Positions 34,213 to 46,690 are shown, counted from the stretch's first letter. The stretch: DNA of 64,000 bases from Eremophila alpestris peregrina (GCA_009792885.1 WMCF01000018.1:12560137-12624136); one strand, 5' to 3'. Translations and numbers: made by a program. The notes: generated by a model not told the origin, from the letters alone.

Positions 34213-34623
34213 ACCAAGCTGAAAATCCAGAATGCTGATTTTGAAAGTTCCCTTTTTGTGAAGGGCAGGGGTGCAGCACTGCCAGTCCCTGCCAGGAGCT
34301 CAGATCTTCCTCGGCAAGTCTCAGAAGCTCTGCCCCAAGCACTAAACCCAGACATTGTTATTTTGAACATTTTCTTCCTCAGCTGGCAGGGACTATCACC
34401 ATCATTTCTTTTGGTTATATTCATACTTGAACAGCTGGTGCAGGAACCAGACTCAGTCCCTCTTCTTTGTTTGACTTTCTATTTAATTTCTTTGTGGTGT
34501 GACAAAGAAAGGCACAACCAAATCTGCTCATACTTGCACTCAGTAGATCAGGCCAAAAGTGGGTCAAGATTTTCTAGAAACTTCTTTCCCTTGCTGACAC
34601 AAGTGTTTGGCACTAGGAGATAA
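34213..34623. other. Unassigned sequence
   Basis: No feature recognised; the plus-strand 121-codon frame has no known domain. Confidence 0.45.
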
Positions 34624-34741
34624 TTCTGTATTTGTTTGCCAGATAAGGGGGATAAGACTGAGCCTAATTCTGGGACTGGGATGAAAAATATGGAAAAAAA
34701 AAATTGGGAAGACAGTCCAAGAGGGGAGATATATCTGCAGG
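34624..34741 (+). repeat. Direct duplication C, copy 2
   Basis: Matches 30,585-30,702 about 4.0 kb upstream: 'gataagactgagcct', 'attctgggactggga', 'tgaaaaatatgg' and 'caagaggggagatatatc'. Differences include a longer A run. Confidence 0.85.
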
Positions 34742-37431
34742 AAATCAACTGGTGTTTTTTTGGGGGTTTTGTTTGATTTTTGGGGGTTTTTTTCAGTGAT
34801 GTCCTGCTTAAAGCAGAATTAAGGTTTCTCTGTTCTCTGCTTCTCCCAAAGAACTTGTCATGGCAGCAGGCAGGGCTCAGTTATTCCCAGGCAATGTGGG
34901 CAGCTTCTGATCCCTGGTGGCATCACCACCACTTCTATTTTTACCCCGAGACACTACCACCAGGCTGATGAGTCAAACCAACAGAGAGGTGAGCCAAATT
35001 CATCCCAAATCCAAACCAAATCCATCTGTGCAAGCCAAAATCTTGAACTTGGCCCTACAGCCTGGCACTCCTCCCTGCTGCTGTTTTTGTTTCTGCCCCT
35101 ACAAGGGGCCTGTGGATGTTGGGCTGATTTAATCAGTGGCATTCCAGGCACTGACTGATGACCTCCTGCCTGCTTGTGGGGGGAGAAAGTCAATTATTTT
35201 GTTAATTGAGAACTCAGTGCTGTGTCTTCACATCTTCTTTCTCTGAGGCACTGCCTAGAAGTTGTCACAGCTCTTGGGCTCAGTGTCTGACCATGGGACA
35301 TGTAGGGTGGAATCAATTTATCCCAAATTTTGGAACCTGAAAGTTAAATGTCAGTTTTTAAGTTCACTTTAGAGACGGAAATAATTTTTTTTGGGGGGGA
35401 GGAGACACTTTCTCTTAGTGTAAAACAGGTGATTTTGGAGAAATCCGCCAAATCAGCTCTAGTGGTAATTATTCCAGTGACTATAAATGAAGCCTGTATT
35501 GACAATTCAATAAGAATTAATAAACCAGCTGTGCTGTTATTTTTCCTTGCTGGTCATGTCTGAATCTTTCAGGAAAAACATGTGGATTAACACCTTTTTT
35601 TTGCTTAAAACTCCTTGTTAAGCAGTGGAGATACACGTGCCTTTTGTTCACTTCTTTTTCCAACAAAAGGAATGGTGATCATAATTTTATCTACTAATCA
35701 TAATTTTATCTCCTTTTGATCATAATTTTATCTATTCCTTCTGCAGACCATAAAATCATAAAATCTCTCATTTTCTCATAAACTCTCACAGTTTATATTT
35801 GGAATAACATGGTAGGAGAAAGTAGGAGATCTGACCAATTTCTTTTTGTGTATGAACATGGAATAAGACCCACAAGCCCCAATGATGCTCTCCACATTTC
35901 TCTTCCTGTAGTGATGCTCAGTACTTTGTTTCTTCATTTATTCATGGCAAGGAGCACGTGTTCGATGTGCAAAATAAAAAAAAATACATCAACACATTGA
36001 TAAATTTAATCATCAAATACAGTTTTAAAATAAGCCAACCAAAATAAACGCAGAAACCGTAAGAAATCACCGGTTGTGAAGCACGTGTTTATTTTTAAAG
36101 ATCCTCTGGATCAATAGCCTTCACATAATCCTGTTGCTGTGCCAACATGTCAGGCTGCTGAAGAGGCTGATTTGTCTGCTTTAAATATTATTCCTGAGCT
36201 CCTATTAATAGCTGTGCTCATCAGAGAGATGAGCACTAACACAGAGTGGGCTGTACAACCAGCCTGGGGGATGAGCAGGGCACACACTCCCTGAGTTCCT
36301 CAGTTTGTGACACCAGTGGGAAGGTGAAGATGCTTCCAGATAAATGAAGGCTCTGGCTTGGGAGGATTTGTCCTCCTGACACCCAGCTAAACACTTCCCT
36401 GCCCTCAAAGCTGGTAAGGCCAAAGGATGTGCAGATCCAGGGAAAGGTATGACATCAATTTAGGGATGCAGCCACCCCTCAGCAGGTTTTTGAGCCTGTA
36501 GGAGGTTGATTTTATTTCTCAGTGCAGTGAGAACACATCCACTCTTCACATCTCCAGGATATCTTGAGCCATGAGCTCCCCACCACGTGTCTGCCAAAAG
36601 CCTTCTCCAGGTGCCTGTGCCAGTGCTCATGGCTGAAAATGCACTTTGTTCCTGCTTTATGGGGCCACTCAAGAGTGGGATTCACCTGGCTGAAGGTGGA
36701 TGTCCCTATCTCAGCTACCTGCATTCCCAGGAAAGGACTGATCAGCATCACCAGTGATTTCCAGGCTGGGATTTTCCTCAGCTGTGTGGAGATGTAGACA
36801 ACTCAATGCAATTTAAGGGCTCTTCAAGCCATGGGCTCACAGGCTGCAGTGAAGAGGCTTCTCTCTCCTTGTGCATCTTCTTTGGGGATGTGTTTATGTA
36901 ATTCCAGTGAAAAGGGCTCAGTGGGTTTGCTTTTCTCATCCATGAGAATGCTTTTCTCACTGTCAGCTGAACAAAAATTCCTCTGGGGAAACCTCTTTTG
37001 ATTGTTGGGAAAGATAAGTTTGCCTTGGAAAGAAATTAACATTGTAAACATGCTCATAAATGTTTGGTGTGTGATGCTGCTGATGAAGGATTGTGATCTG
37101 AACCTGCAGAATGTCAGGATTTTCAGTCTGGTTGCAGGCTCTGGGGGATGTGGGCTTGAAAAAGACCACCCAAATTATGGCTGAGAAGTGCTGAAATTCC
37201 TATGACTGGGAATAACTCCTAGAAACCAGTGTTGGAAGAAAAGCAAGAAAAATACCAAAATTCCTCCAAAAGTCACCCATTTGCTGCAGTGTGCTCAGTG
37301 AGGCCAGTGAGGAGATTTCCACCAGGGAGGCAGAACCAGATCTCTGAGATCTCCCTTTTGGACAAGCTCCAAGGGGCTCTTTCTGTCTTTTTTGATCTCT
37401 TTCTTTGTGGCTTCATTCCTGAATTAACCTC
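34742..37431. other. Unassigned sequence
   Basis: No gene or named repeat. ATCATAATTTTATCT occurs three times within 35,678-35,733. The 35,995-36,195 part is repeat-free with CACCGGTTGTG and CACGTGTTTATTTTTAAA motifs. Some frames up to 79 codons occur at 36,200-36,800 without recognisable domains. Confidence 0.45.
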
Positions 37432-37622
37432 TGGGTTTGGGGTTTTTTTGTTTTGTTGGGGTTTTTTGGTGTGGTGTTATTGTTTCTGTTTGGTTGGGTT
37501 TGGTTTTTTTTTTTTTTTGTGATTTTTGTTGGTTTTGGGTGGGGTTTTTTTGTGGGTTTTTTGTTTTGTTTTGTTCTTTTTGTTTTGTTTTTTGGGGATT
37601 TTTTTTGTTTGTTTCTTTGTTT
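37432..37622. repeat. GT-rich low-complexity tract
   Basis: About 190 bases of TTTTG, GGGG and GTTTT units with almost no C or A on the plus strand. Minus-strand frames reading Lys/Asn/Thr/Pro/Gln and plus-strand frames reading Phe/Gly/Trp/Val are repeat translations. Confidence 0.93.
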
Positions 37623-38935
37623 CCAGACTTTTTCACTGTATGTGTGAAGGCTGGTCCTGCTGTGGGCAGCACAACACAAGATTGGTTGACATCTAGTGAC
37701 ATATCTGACACATCTTCAGGGCATGATTAGCACATCAAGTGTTTCTTCCCCAGTCTATTCCAATGTTTCATCCCCCAGCTAAATTTCCCTGTAATGCCTC
37801 ACAAGTTGCAGCTGCAGTAAGAGGTGGTCTTTGTATTATTATTGTTAAAATGAAGCAAAAAAAACTAGATAAATGCATCATACCAAGGCTAAGTTACTAT
37901 GCTGGAAATTAAATTGAATCCCTTGTTCACTTTGGACATCATAAGGAATGGTTGTGGGTCTGGAAATGAAAAGCAGAAGCCTTTATTTTGTGGAGTGAAG
38001 CAAAAGCTGAAGGGAAGAATGTGCTGAGATAACAATTGTGATATGATCCATGACCCAGCCATCAATCCCAGTGGCTCAGTGCTTGGGTTAGGTGAGTGTT
38101 AACACAGCATGGAGATGGAGGTTTTATTTGCCAGGTCAGCCTGTTTGTGCCTGTTTGGACCTAAATTCTTCTCTGAATATTCTCCCTGCACAATTTCAGC
38201 ACCACAAATGCCTTGTTGGAGCTGAGCAGGGGAATGCAATCTGTCCCATGCAAGGAACAAACACAACAGGCTCACACAGGAAACAGCAGCACAGGGGAGA
38301 ACAAACCAACCTGGGAACACTGACCCCAGTTTATCCACTCCCTGCCTCTCCAAAGAGTTCTTCCTTCTCAACTCATCCCAGGGTTGGGCAGAATAAAAAT
38401 CCTGCTCCAGGAATATTGAAGTCAAGTTGTTCCCTTCTTCTGCTTCTTCCTGTCCTCCAGAGGAAAGGAGCTGGACCAGGGCCAGCTGTCACTGCAGAGA
38501 GGAGTCCTCAGCTGGCAGGGAGCCTGCAGAATGTTCCCTACAACCTGTTTTATTTATTTTTTTTTTCCTGGTAGGATTCATCTTCCCTAACCTTCACCAT
38601 CCAATAATTAGGCCTCTAACCCAAGGCCTTCATGATGTCTCTCTGGAGCTGATGCAGAGAGGTTGGATGAATCTCCCTCTGGGGTTACTTGTCTCTGTGT
38701 GCTGGCAACAGAGTGAGTCTGAAAGGCTGGCTCAGAACAGACAGCAAACTCCTTGGCAGCCAAAATTAAACGGGATGAGCCTGAGCATCAGCTGCACCCC
38801 TGTGAGTGGCAGATTGACTCAGAGCAAGCCATGGCTCTGGGAGAGCTCAACAGGAGCCTGCACATTCCTGCAGGAATCTGGGATCACTGTGTACTCCTCA
38901 GCTCTGCAAAGGCTGGATTTAACACGTGCTCTCCA
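37623..38935. other. Unassigned sequence
   Basis: No gene recognised. The 38,092-38,574 and 38,427-39,086 plus-strand frames have no identifiable domain; the second runs into a CR1. Confidence 0.45.
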
Positions 38936-39123
38936 CAGGCACTGGCACAGGGTGCCCAGAGAAGCTGTGGCTGCTCCATACCTGGAGTTGTTCCAAGGTC
39001 AGGTTGGACAGGGCTTGGAGCACCCTGGGATAGTGGAAGGTGTCCCTGTCCATGGCAGGAGGGTTGGAACTGGATGGTCTTCATGATCCTTTCTGAATCA
39101 AACCATTCTATTATTCTATGATA
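38936..39123 (+). mobile_element. CR1 3'-end fragment
   Basis: 'cactggcacagggtgcccag', 'agaagctgtggctgctcc', 'caggttggacagggcttgg', 'gtccatggcaggagggttgg' and 'aactggatggtctt', with the tail ATTCTATTATTCTATGATA. Confidence 0.95.
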
Positions 39124-39204
39124 TGTAACTTTTTGGGGCAGCTGATCAGATCCAGGAGCAAATCAGGGAGCAAAGATACATGGACTATGACCACATGAAC
39201 ATGG

Positions 39205-40025
39205 AATATGAATATACAGTGAGGTGGACTGGAAATGGGCTGAAATACTGAGATCTAAGGGATGTGATCAGCAGCAGGAAAGTCAGGAATGCAGTGCCAC
39301 AGGTGCTGATTTTGGGATGGATACCATGTAATATTTTTATTACTGTCCTAAATGACTGAGGCATCTGCAAGTTTGGGGACAATAAAAATCCAGGGGGAGT
39401 GGTTGTTTTGCCATTCAGAGAGCCCTGTTGGTCTGGGAAAATGGGCAGAGAGGATTCTCATGGAGCTCACTGAAGGGAAATGCTGATCCCTCACCTGGGG
39501 AGGAATAAACCAATGCACCAGTGGGCTGGAAAGCAGCTTTGCAGAGAAAGGTCCCAGTGGACACCAGGCTGGCCATGAAACTGCAGTGTGACCTCAGAGC
39601 AAAGCAAATTACAGGCACCTTGGGCTGCATGATGGGTGGCACCAGCAGCAGGTGGAGGGAGGGAGGGGATCCTTACCCCTGCTCATCCCCACTGGGATGT
39701 TCCTGGGGTCTGTGAGTCTGCTGCAGTTCCACAAAGGGGTTTAAAACCTCAATCCCAGAGAGCTGGGCCAGCACAAAGAGGAGAAGGGAAAGATCCTCTC
39801 AATGGGGGTAAAAATCTTGTGGGGGGAAGAAAGAACGGATAGCCAGGGTTCTCTCAATGCCACCAAGAGAAAGAACAATCTGCAACCTGCAAGGAGAGGA
39901 AATCACATCTGAACTTTTGTCCAAAGCACATTTAAGGTCAGAAAGTTCAGCTTGTCCAGAGAGGTTGTGTAGCCTCCATCCCTGGAGATAGTCATAATCC
40001 AACTGGGAAAATTCCTGGACGGCCT
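39205..40025 (+). mobile_element. CR1 LINE, ORF2 C-terminal portion and part of the 3' end
   Basis: Reaches further 5' in CR1 than most copies here. Blocks include 'aggcatctgcaagtttgggg', 'gccattcagagagccctg', 'cacctggggaggaataa', 'ggaaagcagctttgcagaga', 'accaggctggccatg' and 'ttgggctgcatgatgggtgg', then a more diverged part and 'gagaggttgtgtagcctcc', 'atccctggagat'. These correspond to the end of the reverse transcriptase ORF. Stops and frameshifts show it is dead, and the tail is missing. Confidence 0.82.
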
Positions 40026-40129
40026 TTCCCTGAAGAGAAGGGGTGTCTGGACATTCTCCCTGAGAATTTAAACCATCACGTCATTCATTCTCTGTCTGTT
40101 AAATCTCCCTGCTGCATAAACCAGAGCCC

Positions 40130-40240
40130 CAAACTGGTTTTGTTTGGAAGGGACCTTAAACACCATCCAGTTCCAAACCCCACCATGAGCAGGGACACCT
40201 CCCACTCCCAGCCCCATCCAACCTGGCCTTGAAATAAAAA
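40130..40240 (-). mobile_element. CR1 3'-end fragment, antisense
   Basis: 'ttggaagggaccttaaacac', 'catccagttccaaacccc', 'catgagcagggacacc' and 'ccatccaacctggccttg' are inverted CR1 blocks. The tail is decayed. Confidence 0.87.
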
Positions 40241-41521
40241 TCAGCTGGATCTGACATATTCCCCACTTTGTAAAAAGTCAATGATTTTGATGCCACTTTT
40301 ATAGGGTGTGGATAAAAATATGCTCACATCCACTGCTTCCTTTGGGTTCCTGCCTGATCCCTCATTGTTCAAAGCACTGGGGTATGAAAACCTGAGGCAG
40401 AGGACAATGAAACTAATGAATCACATCTGGGACATGATGCAAATGACATCACAGATATTTTGGCAGAGCTAAAACCAGAACTTGTTCTGATTGTACATAT
40501 TTGAAATGTTTATCCTTTCAGATCTGAAGTCTGTGATCCAGAAATTTCTGTCTGAATTAATTCATGCTACTAGGATATTTTTTTTTAATTAATCCTCTCC
40601 TGAATTGTTTATCTCAGCCTGTCATTTATTTGCAGAAAATATGTGTTGGAATGGGGTGATCTCTAAATTCCCTTCTATGCCAAACCATTCTGTGATTCTG
40701 TTCTTCTCTTTCTGTTGGGTGCAGAAGGCACCCCAAGACTTTAGAGGTGTAATATCCGCAGTTCATTCAGTGATTCATGTAAGCCTTTAAACTCTGACCT
40801 GAAGGAGTTTCAAGTCAGAGTTATTTCAAGTCTCAGAAATGCTTCCTTGTCTCGTTCAGGGTTTAATCATTCACTTAAATTCATTAAAGCACCTGTAGAC
40901 ATGATTACATGGAACAGGTTAATGGTGAATCATTTTCTGCTAAGAATAGCTGTGGCTCTCAGGTTTAAAGTCTTATTTTAAATTGTAAGAGCAGTTCTGA
41001 TTCCATATTGCTACTTGTATAAATTTAAGATAATTATATAGCGAGTAGATTAGGCTCTTATTTGCTTATCATGCCTGAAGATGTCATTTAACAATTATTT
41101 AATATTCACCTAATGTAGAACTGCCTTATTAGCTTGGTGCTGAGCAGCAAAGACCTTTCTTTAAAAGAAAACATTCACAGCTTTATGAAAGAATAGAATT
41201 GTCAGACAGGTGTGAAGCAGTTTTTTTATCTATTACAAATAAGCTTGGCTTACTTAAAAAAAAACCAAACAAACAAAAAAAGGTGATGTGTATTTATTGG
41301 TTCTGAGGCTGACTAAAGGGGTCTCAGAACCAATCCCTTCCCATTTTTATGGGGTGTGTGGTGTGTGAGCTTCCAGCCATTGCAGGGAAACGCCTCTGAC
41401 ATGATCCAGAGACAAGGAGTGACCAACTCTTTGCCCTTTGAACCATCCAAAAGTGCCTCTTGAAGGACTTTTCCTCTCATATAAGGAGCACAGAGACCAA
41501 GAAACTGATGTCTTAAGTTTT
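40241..41521. other. Unassigned AT-rich sequence
   Basis: A very short CR1-like end may lie at 40,660-40,706 (CCAAACCATTCTGTGATTCT). An A/C-rich run is at about 41,258-41,281. No gene recognised. Confidence 0.45.
40660..40706 (+). mobile_element. Possible CR1 3'-terminal scrap
   Basis: GGGGTGATCTCTAAATTCCC followed by CCAAACCATTCTGTGATTCT resembles the last ~45 bases of a sense CR1. Too short for certainty. Confidence 0.5.
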
Positions 41522-42003
41522 GGCTTTCATGATTTCCAGGCTCTGCTGTCCAGGGGTGCAGCTCTGAGCTCACAGTCAGGCTCACTCAGCTCTGCACAGA
41601 GCAGGGACACAAAACAAATCCTGTCCCTGCTGCACCCCAAGGACAATGGCACAAGTTCTCAGGCCCAAAAGCACAAACAAGGGGGGGCTGAAGGGAGAGA
41701 ACAAGAAGGGTGGGACTTCATCAGCTGCAGCTGGAATGGGACAATTCAACCCCAATGTGCAAATGGACCCAAACTGATCAAAGTGTGAGACCTCGTGACT
41801 CTTTGTCCATTTTGTGCCCATTTTGGGTCCATTTTGTGCCAATTTTGGGTCCATTTTGTGCCCATTTTGGGTCCCCCTTGGGTGCAGCCCTGGCCAGGCT
41901 CTTGTCCTGCCCAAGGTGGATCCTTAAAGGCCTTTTAATAAATCTCTGCTTTATTCTCTGGCTCTGCCCAGTCTCTGCTCCAGCTCAGCCTTCCAAGGTA
42001 CCA
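41522..42003 (+). mobile_element. LTR-like element, copy 1 (sense)
   Basis: Homologous, in inverted orientation, to 54,184-54,646. Features consistent with a retroviral LTR are a poly-A signal AATAAA (41,937-41,942) followed by a T/CT-rich stretch, an end in CA (GGTACCA) at the 3' boundary shared with the other copy (GGCATCA), and no internal genes. It contains an 11-bp tandem array at 41,808-41,873. The 5' boundary is unclear because similarity fades upstream of 41,522. Open frames on both strands are shared by the two copies only because of homology. The exact family is not named. Confidence 0.75.
41808..41873 (+). repeat. 11-bp tandem array in LTR-like copy 1
   Basis: Six units alternate between CATTTTGTGCC and C/AATTTTGGGTC, so the true period may be 22 bp. 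The other copy has five units at 54,315-54,369. Confidence 0.95.
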
Positions 42004-45000
42004 CAACAGCTTTCCTAGAAATCACCTGAGGAGGAGAAGCCATCTCAAAATTAATAAATACCCTTTCAGGTGAGGCAAACTCCAAACAGAGGAGGTGATG
42101 CAGGAGATCAGGGCACCACCATTTTTCCACTGCTGATCCACAGATCAGTAGCTGATCTCCCTTCCCATTATCCTGCATGCTGTGTCTGAAAGGTGCCTCC
42201 AAGCCTCCACAGGACTGGAGGGGGATGCAGTGAAGCAGATCAATGCCATGAATTTCTGGGTGTTTATCCCTGGAGGATTAGTTCCTACTATGAAAAGAAA
42301 AGCAGACTGAAACCCCGGAGTATTTCTGAGGCATTGAATGCTCAATAAACGAGCAGAATTTCACATCCTCTGCTTTGGGGGCTTTATGCCAGGTGGTCTA
42401 TAGGAGAACAGAAGCACACTGTGATCAATAGACACCTCATAGCTCAGCTTTTATATAAGTACATGGGTAAATTCTAGTCTGAGTGTTTCAGTGATGTTAA
42501 GCACCCCAAGATTTCTGTAAAACAGGCAGTTGGGTTCCTTTTTAAAGCCAGCCACTTGTATCAATGAGTTCAAGTACACATACTTATAAAAAAAAAAAAA
42601 TCAAATTAATTATTAGCACAAATAGGATGCAGACTGTGCACTTTAACTGTGTTTTGGCTCTATCCAATCCCAGATGTGATAAACTGTCCTGACGTATTTT
42701 TAGGGTTTATTTGTTTTTCCTGCAATTCAGATAGTTGAATGAATCCTTTAATCAGATGACAGCTGTGAGGAAAGATCTATGAGAATCAGGACCTTCCTTC
42801 TGATCAGACTGGAGCCTGCAGTCCTGATTGTGTTTTACATATAAGTAATCTACTAAGCCATGATTCACTGACAGTGGCTAAAGGAACTTAATTAACCAAT
42901 TAATTCAACTTTTATCCTTTCAAAGAGGAATTTTAATCCTGGTGATCTATGACCATGCCTCTGAACCTTGAATAAACAGCCATGAATCAGCACAAACCAG
43001 GGCTGCCCTGTTTCTTTCCTGCAGGCACAGGCCTTGTTGACTCAGTTGTTTGTGCAGGCTAAGCCTCCCAAATCATGTTTTCTAGAAACAAAAAAAGGGT
43101 AACCCAAGCATTCAGAGCAGGAAGCACAAGCTCATTTATAACAGGATTAACTTTGCTCCACCACCCTCCCCGTGGCACTGCTGGATTTTCCGTGTTGGGA
43201 TCTGCACTGCAGCTGCTCTGATTGCAATTCTGCCCGTGTCACCTCCCTCCTGCGAGGCAGGGGCTGCTTTTGGTGTTTATTTGGGTGGTTTTTGTTTACC
43301 CCAGCACCTCACACAGCCACCCCTACAGCAGATAAAAGTCTCTTAGCAATGCTGAGGGAAATGGGATATATTCACACAAAGCTCTCTGGGAGGCACAGAT
43401 GCCAGAATCTTGCCACAAGAGAAATTAAAAATAATTTCTTTGGTTGAAAAAAATTCTTTTGGTAAAATTTCAAAGCTCTGGCAAACATGGTTTTACTTCA
43501 CACCTTTGTTCATTTTGTCTGTTGGCTCATGAAAACTTAGGACAAGGTTGAAATGATGGTTGGAACTTTTTTACTAACCAGAGTTTAAATTTTGGTTCAC
43601 CAAACACAAATCCCTGTGAAATATTCTAAATGATCTTATATTGTATGTGATATTTAGCAGAGCCATACAGCACTGAATGTAAAAATTCACTCTTAGCAAT
43701 ATTGTTCTATAAAAGCCTTGGAAGAGGAGAGTGAAAAATATGTATCAGAGGAAAACATCCAAGGAAAGGCTTTGTCAGGGTTTTTGAGCCCCACATCTCT
43801 CCTAACTCATGCCTCATCCCGACTTCATGATGGCCACAGAATGAATAAAGGGTTTCCATGGCCTTTTGTCACTGACACCAGAGTTTAAAGGATTATTTGA
43901 GGCACTGTAGGAATATTTGCTTTGCTCAGATGGAAGTTCTGCCTAACTCAGCATCGTGTCTGACAAAGCTCAGAAGGAACAGGGAAACGTGACCTTGTCT
44001 TTATGGTGTTCTTCAGCCATTTAGGGAAGGTGCCACGTGGCTTTATACAAGAAAAGTGATTGTTTGAAAGGATTGTTTGAATTCAGAGGCTAAACAACCT
44101 CTGTTGGCAGTCTAAAAATGCATTTTCAGAGCAGAAAATATTATTCCCCTTTGGCTGTGTCTTGAATCTGTCAGGACACCAAAGGATCCAAGCAAATTCT
44201 AATGGCAAATGTTTCCTCTTTATTTTTTTTTTCCCTGCGAAATAAGATAAAAACTAGGCCTGTCAATAACTGGTTATCATAGAAACATGGTTATTTTCAT
44301 TGTATTTGTATCAGCACTATCACTGTGATTCTACAAACATTTTGTGCTTTCAGAATTTCTATTTAAAGTGTAGCATGGATGAATCTTTATTAACCTTATA
44401 ATATTTTTTTTTTTCAATAGTGCAACCAGAAACTAAAATCAAAATTATTTCACTGAAGGACATGAACAGGACATGGGCTCATCTCCTGGAGATACCTTCC
44501 ACCAACTCAATCATAATTCTGGGGTAGGACTCATGTAACCCTTTAGCACAGTTAAATATTTGAGTCAGTATGAGAGAACCATCTCACAGTTAAATAATCA
44601 CCAGCAGAAAATATTTCAGGTCGTGCTAACCTGAGTCCCAAAGACACCAACAGACTTTTAGGTACCCTACATATCTCCTTTTATTAATTAAAAGGGAGTC
44701 AGGAATGATCAGCACCAAAATAAAAACGCACCTTTTAGGAGCCCACCTTGCCAGGGCTGCATCTCATCTTTGGCAACATCACAACTTGTAATTAAAAGGG
44801 CATTTTGACCAACTGATGTGGCAAATGAGGGAGTCACCTGAGGGTAGGAGTGGAGATAATAAAAGGAAAAGTTTCCTGTCAGTCACTCTGCAGAGAGCAT
44901 TAAGTAGAAAAGAGCCTTAAAGAGATTTTTTTCAAGGCAAGCAGAGCAAAAAACATCAAATAAAATTGACTTGAAGTAGGGAGAAAAAAGGAGGGAGAAA

Positions 45001-46524
45001 ATAAAAGGAAGGCTGGATCAGAGGAGAAGGGTTTAGAAATGCTTGAAGAACTGCCCAGACTGATGAGGAATATAAGGCAGGAAAACGCCTGCTCCTGGAA
45101 TGAATTAATTGATCTTTTATCCTACTTGAATGGAAGTAATTAGGCTTGGAATGAAGTGTGAAGTGCCCTGAATGAGCAACCTTGAGTGTGTCTCCCGCTG
45201 AAGTTTTGGGGATGGATCTCAGAGATGCGGTGACACTTCAAGGCTCTCGGAGGGGAGCCTTTGTTCTCCGGAGGAGCACAAAAGGTTCGTCATTACAGTT
45301 CCACAGCGTGGTAAGGCCCAGGGAATATGGGGGGAGACAAAAAAGAATCCCAATCATCGGAAACCAGGACCGTGGCTGAGTTAGGAAAGCTCTGTTATGG
45401 TTGTATCCTCTGTTTGGGCAACTTCAGATGTATTGTCTCCCTGTGAGCCCACAGTCAACTCTGGCTGATGGCAGCGAATGTGAAAAATTGCCTTTGTTAT
45501 TTTGATTAAAAAAACCAGAGTTTGCAAAAACTGTCTCTCTCAGTGAGAAGAGTTTCTTCTTTCATAGTCTCTTTGGAGGGAAGACATGCACATTCCACAC
45601 CTTTGGAGCCTCCAACTTTCATTTCAAATTCATGATCAAAGCATCTGTTGGACCAGCATCTCCTCCAGCTCCGTTTTTGGGGCTGAAAAGGAGCAGATGC
45701 TCCAAGGAGATGCTGCCATGAGGGACACAGCTTCCAAGACTTCTGTTTGGAGCAGAATAAACACAGAGACATCACCAGATCCTGACACCACAGTCACTGG
45801 CTCAAAATTTGGGGGAGCACAAGATTTGGACTCCTGCCAGACCATGGTCTCAGTGACACACCAGGCATCCTCTGCAGAACTGAGCCCTGGGGTGTTTGAA
45901 AAACACACCCTGGAACATTTTAAAATTTCCCAAACGGGGATGAGTGGGAGGTTACAGAATCTACAGCCATGGTCAGTGCACCACATGGAAACAGTTAAAT
46001 TTTTTTTTGTACAGCAGAGCCCTCCCTGTCAAACTTTCTCATTGCTGTGTTTCTAGGGCAACATCTCTGCTGCTGAGGCGAGGCATGAACACACAGCTCC
46101 TCCCGTTCCACAGGATTTTCCATGTAAAAAGAGACTCTGTTTTGGGCCCTGAGGGCCATCTCAGAGTCACCTACAATTAGTGATGTGTTAAAGAAGGGAA
46201 CTGTTTCTTTGAACTGTTTCTTATTATTTTTTGTTGTCCATAAACCCCAGGAAATTCTCCAGGCTCGACCTGCCCACAGTGTCAGAGCTGCAGATCAGAC
46301 CAAACACGTCCTAGTGCTCATTAATTGAAAATGTGACAATGGAGAGCAAAGCAAACCCAGTGCTCTGTCATCTGTGCTGCCACAGTTCTCTGGGGCTGTT
46401 TGATCAATTTATTGGGCCCCTTTTTGCAGCATTGCTTCAGCTGTTCTCCTTCAGCTCTGTCTTGACTGGTATAGTCTTGTACTCATCAGGAATAACCCAA
46501 TTCATTTTAAAAACCTTTTTATGG
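42004..46524. other. Unassigned, long repeat-poor stretch
   Basis: About 4.5 kb with no CR1 or LTR block that I recognise and no identifiable gene. An A13 run lies at about 42,588-42,600. The 45,180-45,375 part retains eight CpGs and is listed as a finding. A 156-codon plus-strand frame at 45,586-46,056 has no recognisable domain, and the opposite strand is also open there. Confidence 0.45.
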
Positions 46525-46690
46525 AAGCCTAGAATGGTTTGGGTTGGAAGAAACCTTAAAGCTCATCTCATTCCACTCCCTGCCATGGGCAGGGACACCT
46601 TCCATTATCCCAGGCTGCTCCAAGCCCTGTCCAGCCTGGCCTGGAACACTTCCAGGGATCCAGGGGCAGCCACAGCTTCTCTGGACAACA
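46525..46690 (-). mobile_element. CR1 3'-end fragment, antisense
   Basis: Inverted CR1 blocks: AGAATGGTTTGGGTTGGAAG, 'ccttaaagctcatctcattc', 'ccatgggcagggacacctt', 'gctccaagccctgtccagcc' and 'ggggcagccacagcttctct'. Well preserved, truncated at 46,690. Confidence 0.95.

Noticed and set aside
33669..34424. Frames of 140-180 codons on both strands
   Set aside because: They read through an antisense CR1; the VPREAVAAPGSLEV-type strings are remnants of the CR1 ORF2 C-terminus.
38427..39086. 219-codon plus-strand frame
   Set aside because: The end is CR1; the start passes through a T-rich run and has no recognisable domain. The length is partly due to the CR1 reading frame.
45586..46056. 156-codon plus-strand frame as a possible exon
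   Set aside because: The length is within chance for this window, the opposite strand is also open, and no domain is visible.
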